From contig JARZZO010000003.1 in the NCBI GenBank assembly GCA_030544215.1, positions 630,001-694,000 of the forward strand: a stretch of 64,000 bases of DNA, given 5' to 3'. The position numbers were made by a program, and so were the translations under genes. This stretch comes from Zantedeschia hybrid cultivar (taxonomy: Eukaryota > Streptophyta > Magnoliopsida > Alismatales > Araceae). The notes beneath the pieces are model-generated. The model searched no databases and was not told where the DNA came from. It saw only the letters and a list, made by a program, of their open reading frames with translations. Below, piece by piece: positions 1-12,800 of the stretch; position 1 is the stretch's first letter; the number at the start of each line of letters is the position of its first letter.

Positions 1-990
1 GTCAGAGTTAAAAAGATGCTAAAATTGAAGTGATCTCTCAATTCGATAATCTTAACCAAAATAATAGGAGTTTTTGCAAATAACTTCTTAAAACGTGTCA
101 TAGACCCTCTATATGATTCATATTTATATATCATTTCATTAACTATAATGATATTTGCATATAACCCTTTTAATTATCTGAGTTTACTTAGAATTTCATA
201 TGAATTAAAATATTATTATCTTACATAAGATATGTGAAAGTTGTTAAATGAAAATACTCATAATATTCTCAATTAAAATACAAATATCTCATAAGAAAAA
301 TTACATAAATATCTACTGGTAAGTTTATATATATTTAGTATAAAAAAAGTTATTTTTATTGTTATGTAGAATAAAATATTTTAATTCGAGTAAAATTCAA
401 AGAAAACAACATTGTTAAGCGGGTTATATGTAGATACCACTATAATTAAGGGGATTATACACAGAGTCATACCTGCTGTAATCCTCTACTAACTGTAATA
501 AAGGCATTACAGTGAATAAACAAAAAAACAAAAAAATTGAACTTTTTAAGGTATCACTCGACATGTTCTACCCATCGGTAAAGCACAATATCTGATCCGA
601 TCAGCCCAGACATGCCCTTAATAGATTGAGTCAAATAATGATTTTTTTTATTTTTTAAAAGTCTTTTAGATCGTATGATGGGACATTACACTATACATAT
701 ACATATAGGTAGAACATGTGAGGTCCGACTTTAAAAAGAAAATAAAAAAAGAAAAATTCTCACCCACCACAATGTCCGTTGCAAGGGAAAATTATCTACA
801 AATATGACATCTTTTAGATAATTTTATATAAAAAACCTCAAAATAATATTGGTCGATCGGTAGATGGGAACAGGATGTGGGGGAAATTTCATAAACACAG
901 AATCGTGTCGAGGTTTTAAAGGGGCTGCGCATCACTAGAACGTGCGAGATCTGCCAAAAGAGAATAAATATTTGAATTTCACGAAAAGAT

Positions 991-1056
991 TCCATTGCCG
1001 GGACTTGAACCCGGGTCTTTCGAGTGAGAGCCAAATACCATCTAGACTGCAACGAA
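991..1056 (-). pseudogene. tRNA-Glu(CTC)-like relic with a shortened D arm
   Basis: The minus strand shows a tRNA-like outline: acceptor strands TTCGTTG and CAATGGA pair with two wobbles, the anticodon loop is CTCTCAC (anticodon CTC, Glu), and the T arm with B box GGTTCAAGTCC is intact. The anticodon stem is held partly by G-T pairs. The D-arm region is about 6 to 8 bases shorter than in nuclear tRNA-Glu(CTC), so the D loop cannot fold normally. The total is about 66 bases against the usual 72. A decayed gene or a tRNA-derived repeat head is more likely than a working tRNA. Confidence 0.65.
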
Positions 1057-1534
1057 TTTTGAACTTCTTTGTTAGCCAGATAATATAATCATTTTTTTCA
1101 TTTCTTACATTAAAAAAGGGATAAACTAAGATATATTTAAATTCCACTCAAAATTTTAAGGTTTTGAATTAAATTATCCAACAACTCCAATACAATATCA
1201 TAATCATAGTTATGATCCAAGTCACACACTCTATAATTTGTCGTTATCCACTTAAAAGAACTTAAATCGACTTGCACGTGAGGAAGCGTGCATTGAAAAA
1301 TGAAGAAATAAAAATGTTTTTAAAATGATGGTACCTCCTCCACTTAAAAATTTAAAGACTTTGACTTGAATGGCCCAATAACGTCAATAAAATCTACATA
1401 AGTCTAAAGATACTTTAAGATAAAAGCTATCTAAAATTGATAAATCAAGGTATGTATAAAAGCCTAAATTTTTTTGATTTGCATGGTCCAATAACTTCAA
1501 TAAAAATTTATGAAAGTCCAAAAATACTTCAAGA

Positions 1535-1791
1535 TAGGGATGTCAATTGGGTGGGTTGGACTCGACTATGTAAAAATTGGCATTGCCTCAAACTTAAAAT
1601 AAGCCTAATTTATAGAAATTTTGTCAAAAGTATTTTATTTTTTGTATGAATTAATGCAAAAGTCATCATCCAACTTGAGCCAACCCAAATTTAACACAAA
1701 CTATTTTAAATAATTTGGGTTGGCCCACCTTAATAGAATTTGAATTGGATTAGGGTGGGCCTTGCGTTGGCCCACCCAATTGACACCTGTA
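1535..1791. mobile_element. hAT-type MITE with perfect 8-bp TSD
   Basis: A 257-bp element has inverted ends that start TAGGGATGTCAATTGGGTGG on the left and, read inward from the right, TACAGGTGTCAATTGGGTGG. It is flanked on both sides by the identical 8-mer CTTCAAGA (1527-1534 and 1792-1799), as expected of hAT transposition. It encodes nothing, so it is non-autonomous. Confidence 0.85.
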
Positions 1792-2876
1792 CTTCAAGAA
1801 AATTTGCCCTTGAAGTCTAAAGATACGTCTAGATAAAAGCTGGCCATGAACTCTAAAGATACTTCTAGATAAAAGTTGTCCTTCAAAAAGACACAGTTCC
1901 TCAACATTCCCAAGGACAAGACATATAGCAGCACGTTTGCAACGAATTCGTCCATCAGATTGTACCATTGAATCAGTGAAATTTCATTCTGACTGACGAC
2001 AGGGATGAGAAATGCCAAAGGTATTAGCTCTTACATGATAGTTGAACCACCGGAAGACTAATGCCAAGGGTATTGCTCGTACATGATATATAAGCCCGCA
2101 ACCATCTCATGTCAATACGACAAAGCCGCGACAAAACGCACTATGCATATGAGTCGGCTAGATTATATTTACATTTTGGCCACCTATCGCTTCATTCAAA
2201 TACCAGGGATTTAGCCCCTATCAACTTTTGATTTTACAAAAAAAATCCTGAATTATTCACAAATAAACACCATAATTACAACTTTCTTACGAATAAGCCC
2301 TTTTTCAAGAGCTTATTTGTAACACTCTAGGGAACTTTTTTAATTTTTAGGGGCCTTACACCAATTCACGAGAGATTGTGAGAACTTATTTGTAAATATC
2401 AAGATTACGAGGGTTAAAACATATACATGCCATATTTCAGTGGTTAAAATGTAAAAATATCATGATTACTGCATCCATTTCTCAATTCTTAACACATCAA
2501 GCGGACTCAACCGCAACAGACCCACTTTGCATCGTAGGCATGATCCTCCTCTTCCCACCTTCATTATCCATGGATCCATGAATTCAACATCGGGGCTTGA
2601 TTATGTGCTCCAGTCCTTTCATTTCAACATTCTCATTTCAAATGGGCTTGGAAAGGAGGCATTTTTCAGCAAACTTCATCTTGGGATATTTCATCTTCAC
2701 CCTGTTGAAAAAAAAAGAAAGAACTTTCCTTCCCATCTCTTTCAATTGTAAAAATAAACCTAAAGAAAGGATGCAAAAAGGTGCCGACATTAAACGGTCA
2801 AAATTAAATAAAACATGGAGACATTCACGTATTTTACCATATGGACTGCATTAGATATTCATAAGGAGGTAGCCAA

Positions 2877-3126
2877 GGACATCTGAATTTAGTGGTTATG
2901 TTGCCACAAACACGGAACAGTCTTGTTCTACGGTCCACGCCTAGGATATTAGCATTCGTCATCAAATATAACATGCCTGGGACATTAACATATATCACTA
3001 AACAAGTTCATGGAAAACCCCTCCCTCCCATTCACCACGAGCATTGCAGTAGGTACACATCAGAAGGTGACTTCATGGACGTTTGAATTTAGTTGTTATG
3101 TAGCCACAAACACACAACAAAACTGT
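2877..3126. repeat. Dispersed direct repeat, two copies of about 45 bp
   Basis: A segment containing GAATTTAGTGGTTATGTTGC (near 2886) recurs as GAATTTAGTTGTTATGTAGC (near 3085), each followed by CACAAACAC, about 200 bp apart. No terminal structure was identified. Confidence 0.5.
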
Positions 3127-3892
3127 TGGAAATAGTTCATGTCCAATGCTAAAATGTCTCCCTGGTTGTATGATGCATCTAAATAAAAAATTATGTAAGT
3201 ATTAAAAGGGAAAAATGCATGATCTTGTTCTCTTGTGTGGAGGCCTGCAGGCAAGAATAACAATTAAAGTAGTTCTCTTTCCCAGAATCAATAAAATATA
3301 TTTCCTCATGTACAAACTATAAAGCAAGCAAATATTCTGTTTCCCCATGGAAAAACTCCAGATGGACTCCAAGACTGGCTTCATTTGTTAAACCTTAACA
3401 TGAGACACCTTGAAAAATATCCTTGAGACTGGCATCACAGAGTCAAAGTTCACCGACTAGAAACACGACAAATAACTTAGTGGATTTATAGCACAACTAA
3501 AAAATAAGGGAAAATAAAAGGGTTGCTACATAACGCCCACATCTCGCCTAATAGCCCTCCCTCTATTCCAAATGCCTCTAGCCACATGCCTTTCCATCTT
3601 GGAAATAATGATAATATATGGTTATCAAAAGAAAAGTACGCATTTGCCTTGTATTAGCTCCTTTTGCACGTTGGATATTTACAATTTTCATGGTATTGAT
3701 ACCCCTGAAAGAATCTCAGTCTATTTGTTCAAGGTTTCTACAATGAGGGGAGGCCTTGCTGTAATTGTAAAGCTGCTCCATTGTGAAATGGAGGTCATGA
3801 GTTGGCTGGGAAATAACCAGAACTGCAGCCTTACCTAGGATAGGGGAAATAATTTTTCTTGAAAAATGGCAGTAGCAGAAGAAAGTATTATA

Positions 3893-6800
3893 CTAAAATG
3901 AAAAGAAAATGGATGAGAACAATACCAGTTTATCATACACATACTGTGGTGTGACCCTTTGCATAGTCTGGAGATGCTGCCTTGATCTTATATCAGCCTG
4001 CATTTACTGAATAATACTATGTCAACCACATTCACAAAATGAGTTGGAAATGATGTAGATTGTGATAAGCTAGGTTTAGAAATATGTAGGTTGCAATAAG
4101 CTAGGTTTCAGGGACCTTCCGATAAAAGAAATTTTTTAGTAACGAATATAAAAAAAACACTAATACAAGTATACAGGCCCAAAAATATTTAATATTTATA
4201 ATATAGGCATTTGACTGACATGCTGCCTACTTGGTGGCTTAAGTGCAGTTGGCTAAATATGGTGTACAACCCAATCGGATATACTTTGATTTGAGATCAG
4301 AATAAGATGGTCAATATTTTGCAAGTAAAAAAGGAAATTGAATTGTCAAACACAGCTAAATATGGCATGGTAAGAATATAGTACGCAACCCAATCGGATG
4401 TACTTTGACATGACATCAGAATAAGATGGTCAAAAGGTTCGCAAGTAAAACAAGGACATTGAATGCATGCTGTAAAAAAAAAAAATTAAGTGGATAGTAC
4501 CACGTGTATATTAAAAAGCAAAAGAGGGGACGTACAAGTATAAGCAGCAACAGCTCACAAACGCCCCAAAGAACAAAAAGCACACCAAGATGGTGCGGTG
4601 GTCACTCTTCAAGAAAACAAAAGGGGCAAGAGTTACCAAGAGCACCTATAGTTGTTAACGTATTATTTGTTAAGGTTTGATGATTTTGAGAAAGGAGGAG
4701 GGTGTGCCTTACGTCGACAGCCAGCACTTCATAAAGTTTGTCACAACCTAATCATGAATCCTGAACCAATATTTTCCACTAGTGTTGGGGCGTTCCCTAG
4801 AAACGACGCGTTACATCGGTCCCCAGGTGTAATGAAAAGTGAGCAAGGAGCTGTTAGGGTGTTTTCTAGAAGTGATGCATTACATCGGCCCTTGGGTGTA
4901 ATGAGCAGTGAGCAAGGGGATGCTAGGGTGTTCCCCACAAGCAACGCACCGCAATGGCGTCCGATTGTGGTGGCAAATAAGCAAGGGTCCTCGTGCATTG
5001 GACGAACACGAGTAAAGAAGTTAATCTATAAGAATAAGAAGAAAATTAGTTTAGCTACACGGAACATAAGAATCTTAACTGGTAAAAACTTAGAATTAAT
5101 TGAACTAATGAGAGATAGAATGGTCAACATAGCTTGTTTATAGTGAAGAGTGAAGACTTCAAACTTTGGTATGCAAGTAAGAGTAATAATAGAAATAGTG
5201 TAGCTATTATCATTGATAAAGAGTTTAAAGGTTATGTGGTAGAAGTTAGAAGGGAGGGGATAGACTCATATTAGTTAAACTTGTAATAGGTGAAGAAGTT
5301 TTAAATATAATTAGTACTTACACACCTCAAGTAGGATTAGAAAAGAGTATTAAGAAAGAATTCTGAGATAATTTTAATAAGATAATTTAAGATATCTCTA
5401 ATGGTGAAAGGACTTTTGTAGGAGGAGATTGAAATGACTATGTAGGAAAAGATAATAATGGGTATGAGAGGGTGCATGGAGGTTTTGACTTTGATAATAG
5501 AAATGGCATAGGTGGGATCATTTTTAACTTTGGTATTGCATATGATTTAATAATTGAAAATACTTACTTTAAAAAGAGAGACGAACATTTAATAATTTAT
5601 AAAAGTGGAACGCATAATAGTCAAATATATTATTTTCTTATTAAAAAAAGTGATCATTATGTAAAGATTGCAAAGTCATTCCTGGAGAGCGTCTAGCCCC
5701 TCGATGTAAGATTTTAGTAATGAATGTTTACATCCAAAGTTGAAAATAGAAATGGCATAGGTGGGACCATTTTTAACTTTGGTATTACATATGATTTAAT
5801 AATTGAAAATACTTACTTTAAAAAGAGAGACGAACATTTAATAACTTATAAAAGTGGAACGCATAATAGTCAAATATATTGTTTTCTTATTAAAAAAGTT
5901 GATCATTATGTAAAAATTGTAAAGTCATTTCTAGAGAGAGTCTAGTCCCTCAATGTAGGATTTTAGTAATGAATGTTTACATCCAAAAGTTGAAGAAAAG
6001 GGTGTAGTGAATATCTGCCTAAAAATTAAATAGTGAAATTTAAAAGGAGAGAATTTAAATACCTTTAAAAAGTGTCTATTAAAGGAGAATATATGAGATT
6101 CTGAGGGATAAATTAACATAATATAGAATAGAATGGCTACTTGTACAAATAGAGTAGCAAAAGAAATCTTAGGTGAATCTAAAGGGAAAAGAATTCTTAG
6201 AAAAGAGACATGGTGGTGGGATAACATAATTTAAAAATCTATTAACCATAAAAGAAAATACTTTAAAATGTAACAAATGAGTAAAAATGATCAAACCTTT
6301 AAAGATTACAAAATTGCAAAAACAAACACTAAGAAAATAGTTAGTGAAGCTAAGTTAAAGACTTTTGAGGAATTGTATCATAAGCTGAGAATCCGAGAGC
6401 GTAAAAAAGATATATACATACTTGCTAAACTGAGATAAAAGGAGTAAGGATTTTATTCATATTAGTTGTATTAAGAGCAAGGAGGGTAGGGTTTTAGTGA
6501 AGCATTACGAGATTAAGGAGAGATGGAATACTTATTTTGAAAAATTATTAAATAGGGATCAATTCAGATGTTACCATCGTGAAGAAACGAATGAATTTAG
6601 TGGACAAATTAATTATCAGTATATTCAACAGATTAGAGCTTCAAAAGTCGAAGACACTCTAAAAAAGATGAGAGTGGATAAGGCCTTTAGATCATATGAG
6701 ACTATTGAAGTTTGGAAAAGTGTAGGTAGCATAGATATTAAGTGACTTACTGAACTTTTCAATAAGATTTCAAAAGAGAGGAGAATGTTGAATGACTAGA

Positions 6801-9800
6801 GAAAAAGTATTGTGATTCTATTCTTTAAAAATAAAAAAGATATTTAACATTGTAATAATTACTGTGGAATTAAACTTATGAGTCATATTATAAAATTTTG
6901 GGAGAGAGAGAAACGTCTTAAGCGTGTTATTAATCTTTTAGAAAATCAATTTGGATTCATGCCTAGCAGGTCTACTATAGAAACTATTTTCCTATAGAGA
7001 TAATTAATTGAAACAAATATACAGAGATGAGGAAAGATTTATACATGATTTTTATTGGTTTAGAGAAAGCCTTCGATCGTATACCTCGGGAGCTAAATTG
7101 GTGGACTTTAGATAAGAAGGAAGTATCTAAATGATACATTCATGTGATTAGAGATATGTATGAGAGGACTTCTACGAGTGTGGGGACTATTGTTGGACAG
7201 ACATCAGAGTTCCATGTTACTATGGGATTACATCAAGGGTCAATATTAAGTCCATATCTTTTTTACTTTAGTTATGGATGAAGCCACTAAACATTTGCAT
7301 GATGACATCCCTTAGTGTATGTTATTTGCAGATGATATTGTTCTAGTAGATGAGGATATTAAGAGTTTGAATGATAAACTAGAACAATAGAGATCCATTT
7401 TGGAATTTAAAGATTTTAGGATTAGTCGAACTAAGACAAAATATATGAAATGTAATTTCAGTAATAGAGAAGTAAACCAGGTAGATTTAGTTACTATCGA
7501 AGATCAAGTTATTCCTAAAAGTAACAACTTTCGTTATTTAGAATATATTATTCAAGATAATGGAGAGATCTAAGAGATGTTGCTCACAGAGTCAAGACAT
7601 ATTGGCTAAAGTGGAGAAGTGCATCTGGAGTCCTTTGTGACCGTCAGGTCCCCTTAAAACTCAATAGTAAGTTCTATAGGATAGCTGTAAGACCTGCTAT
7701 GGTATATAGTTCCAAGTGTTAGGCTGTGAGAAAGAATCATGTGCAAAAGTAGTGTGTTACTGAGATGAGGATGTTGAGGTAGATGAGTGGTAGAACTAGA
7801 AAAAGTAAAATTATGAATAAATATATATGTAAGGATTTAGGGGTAGCTCTCATTGACATTAAGTTTAGGGAGAATAGGCTGCAATGATTTAGTCATATAC
7901 ATCCTCGACCAAGTTCAGCACCAGCTAAGAGGTGTGATAGAATTAGAGTGGAAGAAGGTAGAAGACATCGAGGAAGACCTAAGATGAGGTGGTAGGATAT
8001 AGTTAGAAAAGACTTGGCATTACTACGTGTTACTTCTAATTTGACACTGGATAGATTAAGATGGCGGGACATGATTCATGTAGCCAACCCCAATTAGTTG
8101 GGATAAGACTTTGATGATGATGTTTGATGATTTTGAAACAAAAATACAGCTATACCTATGAACAGAACTTAACATTACAAAATTCATCAAAGCAAAGATA
8201 TTCATATGGATATTGAGCTCTTTGTTCCTTTGCAATAGTTTGGCCAACACAACTCAATATTGATGATGACCCGAAGAAGTCGGCCCCTGAAGTCCTAAGA
8301 GGTGCCCGGAGATCAGATCTGACCTACGATCAAGAGGTGTTAAGCCCAAGGAAAACCTTCTGATGGTCAAGTTAGTTCGAGTAGTAGTCCAAGGTGTTAG
8401 CCGAGATCAAGTTATTTACAGGGTTTTGATTATGTACCTCTTCTTGAGGAGAGATTGGCATACATATATAGGCTTGGGTCCCTGAGGGTTTGGGCAGTGG
8501 TGAGCATACCTTCCCAGGCATGTGCACCCTTCTTAGTGGTTCTACAAAGAGTACGGGAGCTTGTGCAGCCGACGAAGATGGGAGCCCACGTATACCCAGT
8601 AGGCCTTGGCCAAGATTCGTGGGCCGCTCGCTGGGGGAACTCAGGCCTGGGGTAAGCCCCACCCACGGGGACTAACCATGGTCTAGTGGTCGTAGGCCCA
8701 GGCGCCACTAATGAGGGCCGACCGTGGTCTATGTAAAATGGGCCTCATCACTATGCCGTAATCTTTACGCCTGTTCTCGGAGGTCAGTAGGGTTCGTGCC
8801 TGGTGCGCCAGAGATGAATGCGTGAGGATTGGAACCATCGAGTCAAGTGTAATAGCTGGTCCCATCACGTCTTTTCAGCCATGTATCACGTGTTGATTGG
8901 ATGCACGCACCCTCGAGATCTGCACCGACTCTTATATAAACCCCAAAGGGGGTAGCCACCCTTCTGATCCAAGAACGTGGAGTGTTGAGGGAGTTAGTAG
9001 AGCTCAGGGCCTTGGTTGGGAATAAGGTCAGCGAGAGGTCGGTTGTGTCGGGAGCGAGTGCGTCAATCTCTGACCTTATCTGGTAAGCCCTCTACCTAAT
9101 GTCTTCAAGTTCCAGCTCGACCCCAACCGATTAACCATCGCACGACATCCGACCTAGGAAGGAAGGGGAGGTAGACGAGGGAATAGAGGCCCGTTTGAGC
9201 AGAGAGATTTGGCCTGCCTCCCGAGTAGGGTTGTGCACGGTTCGGTTTAGTTCAATTTTGGAGAAAATTTATCCAAACAGAACCAAATTGGCACATGAAA
9301 TCGAACCGAATCGAATTGGAAATTTTTTGGTTCGGTTCGGTTTGGTTCAAACCAAAACTTTATATTTTATTCATATTAAATGTATATATATGTATTTAAC
9401 ATTAAAATTAAAATATGAAATATATATAATTATACATAAATATGTATATGACACTAAAACATTTATACATAATGTTAATATAAAACATATATTTATTTAC
9501 AAATAAATTTATTCAATTTTTAGTTTGGTTTGGTTCACAAAGTTGTGAAACCGAACCAAACCAAACACAACCCCAAACCAAATCACTCAGCTCGGTTCGA
9601 TTTTTTTAGTTTGAACCGAATTATGCACAGCCCTATTCCCGAGTACACTCCTCGGCATCAGCCATGGTCTCCGTCAAGCACCCTTTCATATCCATGAGGC
9701 GCTCAAAGAATAAGGTCAACCTGCTGTCCAACTAAGAGAGTTTTTTTCTCGAGAAAAACATGGATAAAAGTTTATCACCAATTTATTGAAATGAGGAAGC

Positions 9801-12800
9801 ACAATCAGCTGGATAGGAGAGATTCCTACTCAGAAAAAACAAAACAACTAGTAAGGCATTCTAAGTCAAATGCCTTAATCCAAGAATCCTCTATACAACC
9901 TCAAATATGTCCAACTAAGAGAGTTGGGGAGACCCCCTCGAATATGAGCGCCGAGGAGGTCCAATTCTTGAAGTTCGAGTGCAACCCCACACCTGAGGTG
10001 ACCTTTATTGTCCCCATCCCGGCCTGTAGAGCTGATGACTCCATGAAGGGGGTGTTTTGCATATATGAGGAGGCCTTGAAGTTCGGCCTCCGAGTTCTGA
10101 TGCCTCCCCTTATCTCCGGGATCCTTAGGTACTATTCCATTGCCCTTGTCCAGCTTATGCCCAATAGTTGGAGGGTCCTTGTTGCCTTTATAATAGTTTG
10201 CTTCTTAGGGGGCATAGAGCCGAGCACTGCCCTCTTTAGATAGTTTTACACATTGAAACAGAACCCCATGCATCGGGACTGGATATATTTTGCAGCCAAA
10301 ATAGGTCGGACTTTGGTCACCGACCTCCCTTCTTCCATTCACGGGTGGAAATCCTGTTTTTTCTTTGTAAAAACCTCAACTACTGCTTGAACTAACTTGA
10401 CCGTCGGAAAACCCCTAGACCACCAGTCCGGCCTAACACCTCTTGATCGCAGGTCAGATCTGATCTCCAGGCACCTCTTCGGACGTCGGGGGTCGACTTC
10501 TTCGTGTCATCGTCAAATATCACCTAATATTGTATACTCTCATAATTCATGAATTTAATCATAATTAAAATTTTATTTATGCTTGAGTATATTATGTGAG
10601 CAATGGTACATGTTTTTGTAGTATATGAGAACTAGACAGCGGGGTTCAAAGAACAAGTATTTTTCAATATTCTTAACTCTGGCACAGCAAGCATAAGTCA
10701 TGTTCCGAAATACATGTATATAGATACTATGCATATCAGACACATAATTGTGCTTCTTTTTGGGGAACTTTTGTCTAAAATAGGTGTTTTATTGAACCAA
10801 TTTGTAAAGGTCAGAAATTTGAATGCGGATTCTTTCCATCATGTGAAAATCAGCATTCTCTTTGCAATTTGTGTTTCTTTGTTATGAGAAGAAAACTAAA
10901 GACTGAAAAAAGGCATAGGATATGCCATGCCATTGATTTGCACTCGTGTAGTAACGGAAAAGTTGTAATTAGCAAGTACCTCTCAACTAGACATAATGGC
11001 AAATCCATCTAACCAAAAAGGTAACGATGTAGCATGCTTTATCTAAGAAAGTATCTAACTTTTTGAGAGGTAATGGTAACAAGGAGGTAAGTAGAGCTCA
11101 CCTGTCGAATAGGTTCTGGTACACGATAATTACAGCACATTTTGACAACTTTGATGCATGATTCAAGTGATATTCGATGACCAACTGAAATAAATATGGG
11201 CTTTAAGGAACCAGGATTGGACCGCATTGCCTGCAGATATGATGCTAGATTGGTTTTACTATCACTGTAAAGTGTAAAGGGCTCCCCAGAGTACACAACA
11301 TGATATCAACCACTCAAGAGGGGGGGGGGAGATAAATGCACAAGCATATGTGTATATGTTGGAACAACCGGCATGTGAGCAAACAGTAACTGGTTGTGTC
11401 TACAGCTATCCATTTATGCTTCTTCAGTAGGTCAGATTACTCTTTTCTATTGCGAGTTTCACACAAGGAGTCACAAATTTGTAGTGAATTCTTTCTCCAC
11501 ATATTTAGCTTCAGTAAGAACTATAAGCAACAAATTAGTAGGAAAAGACAAAAGTCACAAACTCTACACTGGGGATTCATGTTTGTTTATGATAAAGCTA
11601 TTTTTGCCTTTTGAATGTGCTTGACTTTTAAATGTTCATTCACCTATAATTAATGACTGAATGAACAAAATAATTTATACTTAACTTTGTGAACTTCTAT
11701 GCTTCTAGCAATCTCTCACAGAATTCTGAAGGGGAAACTGGAAACTAGGGCTGCAACTCAGGTCGGGTTGACCTAACCCACCCCATGACAAGAGACCCTC
11801 AACCCTAAACAAACCCAACCCAACCACCTCCACCCTAACCCATAGTTGCATCCCTACTGGAACCAATGGCTTTTTTTCTTTTTTTTCCACTACCTAAAGT
11901 TGTCATTCATCCACAGTGATCCACACAATTTGTTTAGTGACACGAATGAGATTAACTCCAGAATTGGGCCATAGTCAAGAATATTTTCAGCATTCTGTGT
12001 GGTTAGGAGGATCTTCAAGAAGGAAGCTCTAGTTCCAGAGAGCATGGTTAGGTTCATTTGTGTTTCAGTCAAAGAATGGGCACAAGCCTTTTGTAAAGGG
12101 GTTCTAGATAACTCCTTTTTTGAGGCTTTGAGGTTAGGGTGATGGGTACACCTTCTTGGTGATTTGTTTGTACATGGGGATCTTGGTTGTTGTGGTTGGT
12201 ATACTTCATCCCCCTCTTTTTTTCCCATCTTAATACAATAGTGGTAGTGCCCACTTTAAAAAAAAAAAAAGAATATTTTCAACATTTTTATGACAAATAG
12301 TCTTTCTAAATTTCGCATAGATTTTGAAAGGAGAATTTTCTCTTCTCTCTTACTGTTGCCTCTGAGAGGATGATGGATGGCTATCTTAAACTTAAAGTAT
12401 GGGAAAACATCTTATCTTGGTAGATACCTCTTGAGCTTTACGTCTCAATTAACAGCAGTTATCTCATTAAGTAAATTATTTTAAACACAGCCCCAAGTTC
12501 CAATTTATCTAAAGATGTTTCATCCTAATAGGCATAAGCTACATCAGGTTGAAGAATACATTGCAGTTTAAATACCCATGTGTGAATTTCACTTACCGCA
12601 CCCCATATTCGTCCAGAGTTTCCAGTTAGAGCAACCACATCCTTAGAAGCATTTTCTGGGTCTTCTAGGAGCTGTCTCACTCCAGATAGTGTAAGACCAT
12701 CCACATGATGCAACTACGCTGAAAGTGAAATTATTGTGATGAATACACATATTCATAATGAATGACAAAAAAGAAAGACAGGTATAAAGCAAGATTCAAA

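Larger units (their letters stand above)
1..3892. other. Gene-free AT-rich flank
   Basis: No open frame here has recognisable protein motifs or splice-bounded exons. The stretch holds a tRNA-Glu relic (991-1056), a hAT MITE (1535-1791) and a 45-bp diverged direct repeat around 2877 and 3074. Part of 3600-3892 may be the 3' untranslated region of the endonuclease V gene on the minus strand, but no clear polyadenylation site was fixed. Confidence 0.6.
4650..8127 (+). mobile_element. RTE-clade non-LTR retrotransposon (LINE), decayed
   Basis: Lying antisense inside the last endonuclease V intron, this 3.5-kb element carries an APE-type endonuclease region (from about 5045) and a reverse transcriptase region (about 6500-7560). 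Recognisable pieces include FIGLEKAFDRIP, the catalytic block with FADDIVLVDED near 7327, and the C-terminal zone RHRGRPKMRW near 7960. It ends in a VANPN-LGWDKT reading followed by a short GATGATGATG tail, characteristic of the RTE clade. Many in-frame stops and frameshifts make it inactive. A 249-bp segment of the endonuclease region is duplicated in tandem. The 5' end was not fixed and no target-site duplication was confirmed. Confidence 0.85.
8261..10515. mobile_element. Composite element with inverted LTR-like ends and 5-bp TSD
   Basis: The left end TGATGATGACCCGAAGAAGT and the inward reading of the right end TGACGATGACACGAAGAAGT are inverted copies of about 135-145 bp (left about 8261-8395, right about 10370-10515) with roughly 85% identity. 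The ends are TG and CA and the flanks are the identical 5-mer AATAT (8256-8260, 10516-10520), as made by LTR-retrotransposon integrase. The interior has a TATA-like TTATATAAA near 8932 and a Gypsy-associated reading frame at 9791-10243. A hAT MITE (9226-9635) is nested inside. The expected 9-bp duplication of a Mutator element is absent. I read it as a rearranged LTR retrotransposon. Confidence 0.65.

Noticed and set aside
8372..8868. ORFs on both strands near the left end of the composite element
   Set aside because: GC-rich LTR-like sequence; no recognised domain.
8261..10515. Mutator-like transposon reading of the inverted-end element
   Set aside because: The flanks show a perfect 5-bp, not 9-bp, duplication, and the ends are TG and CA with LTR-like content.
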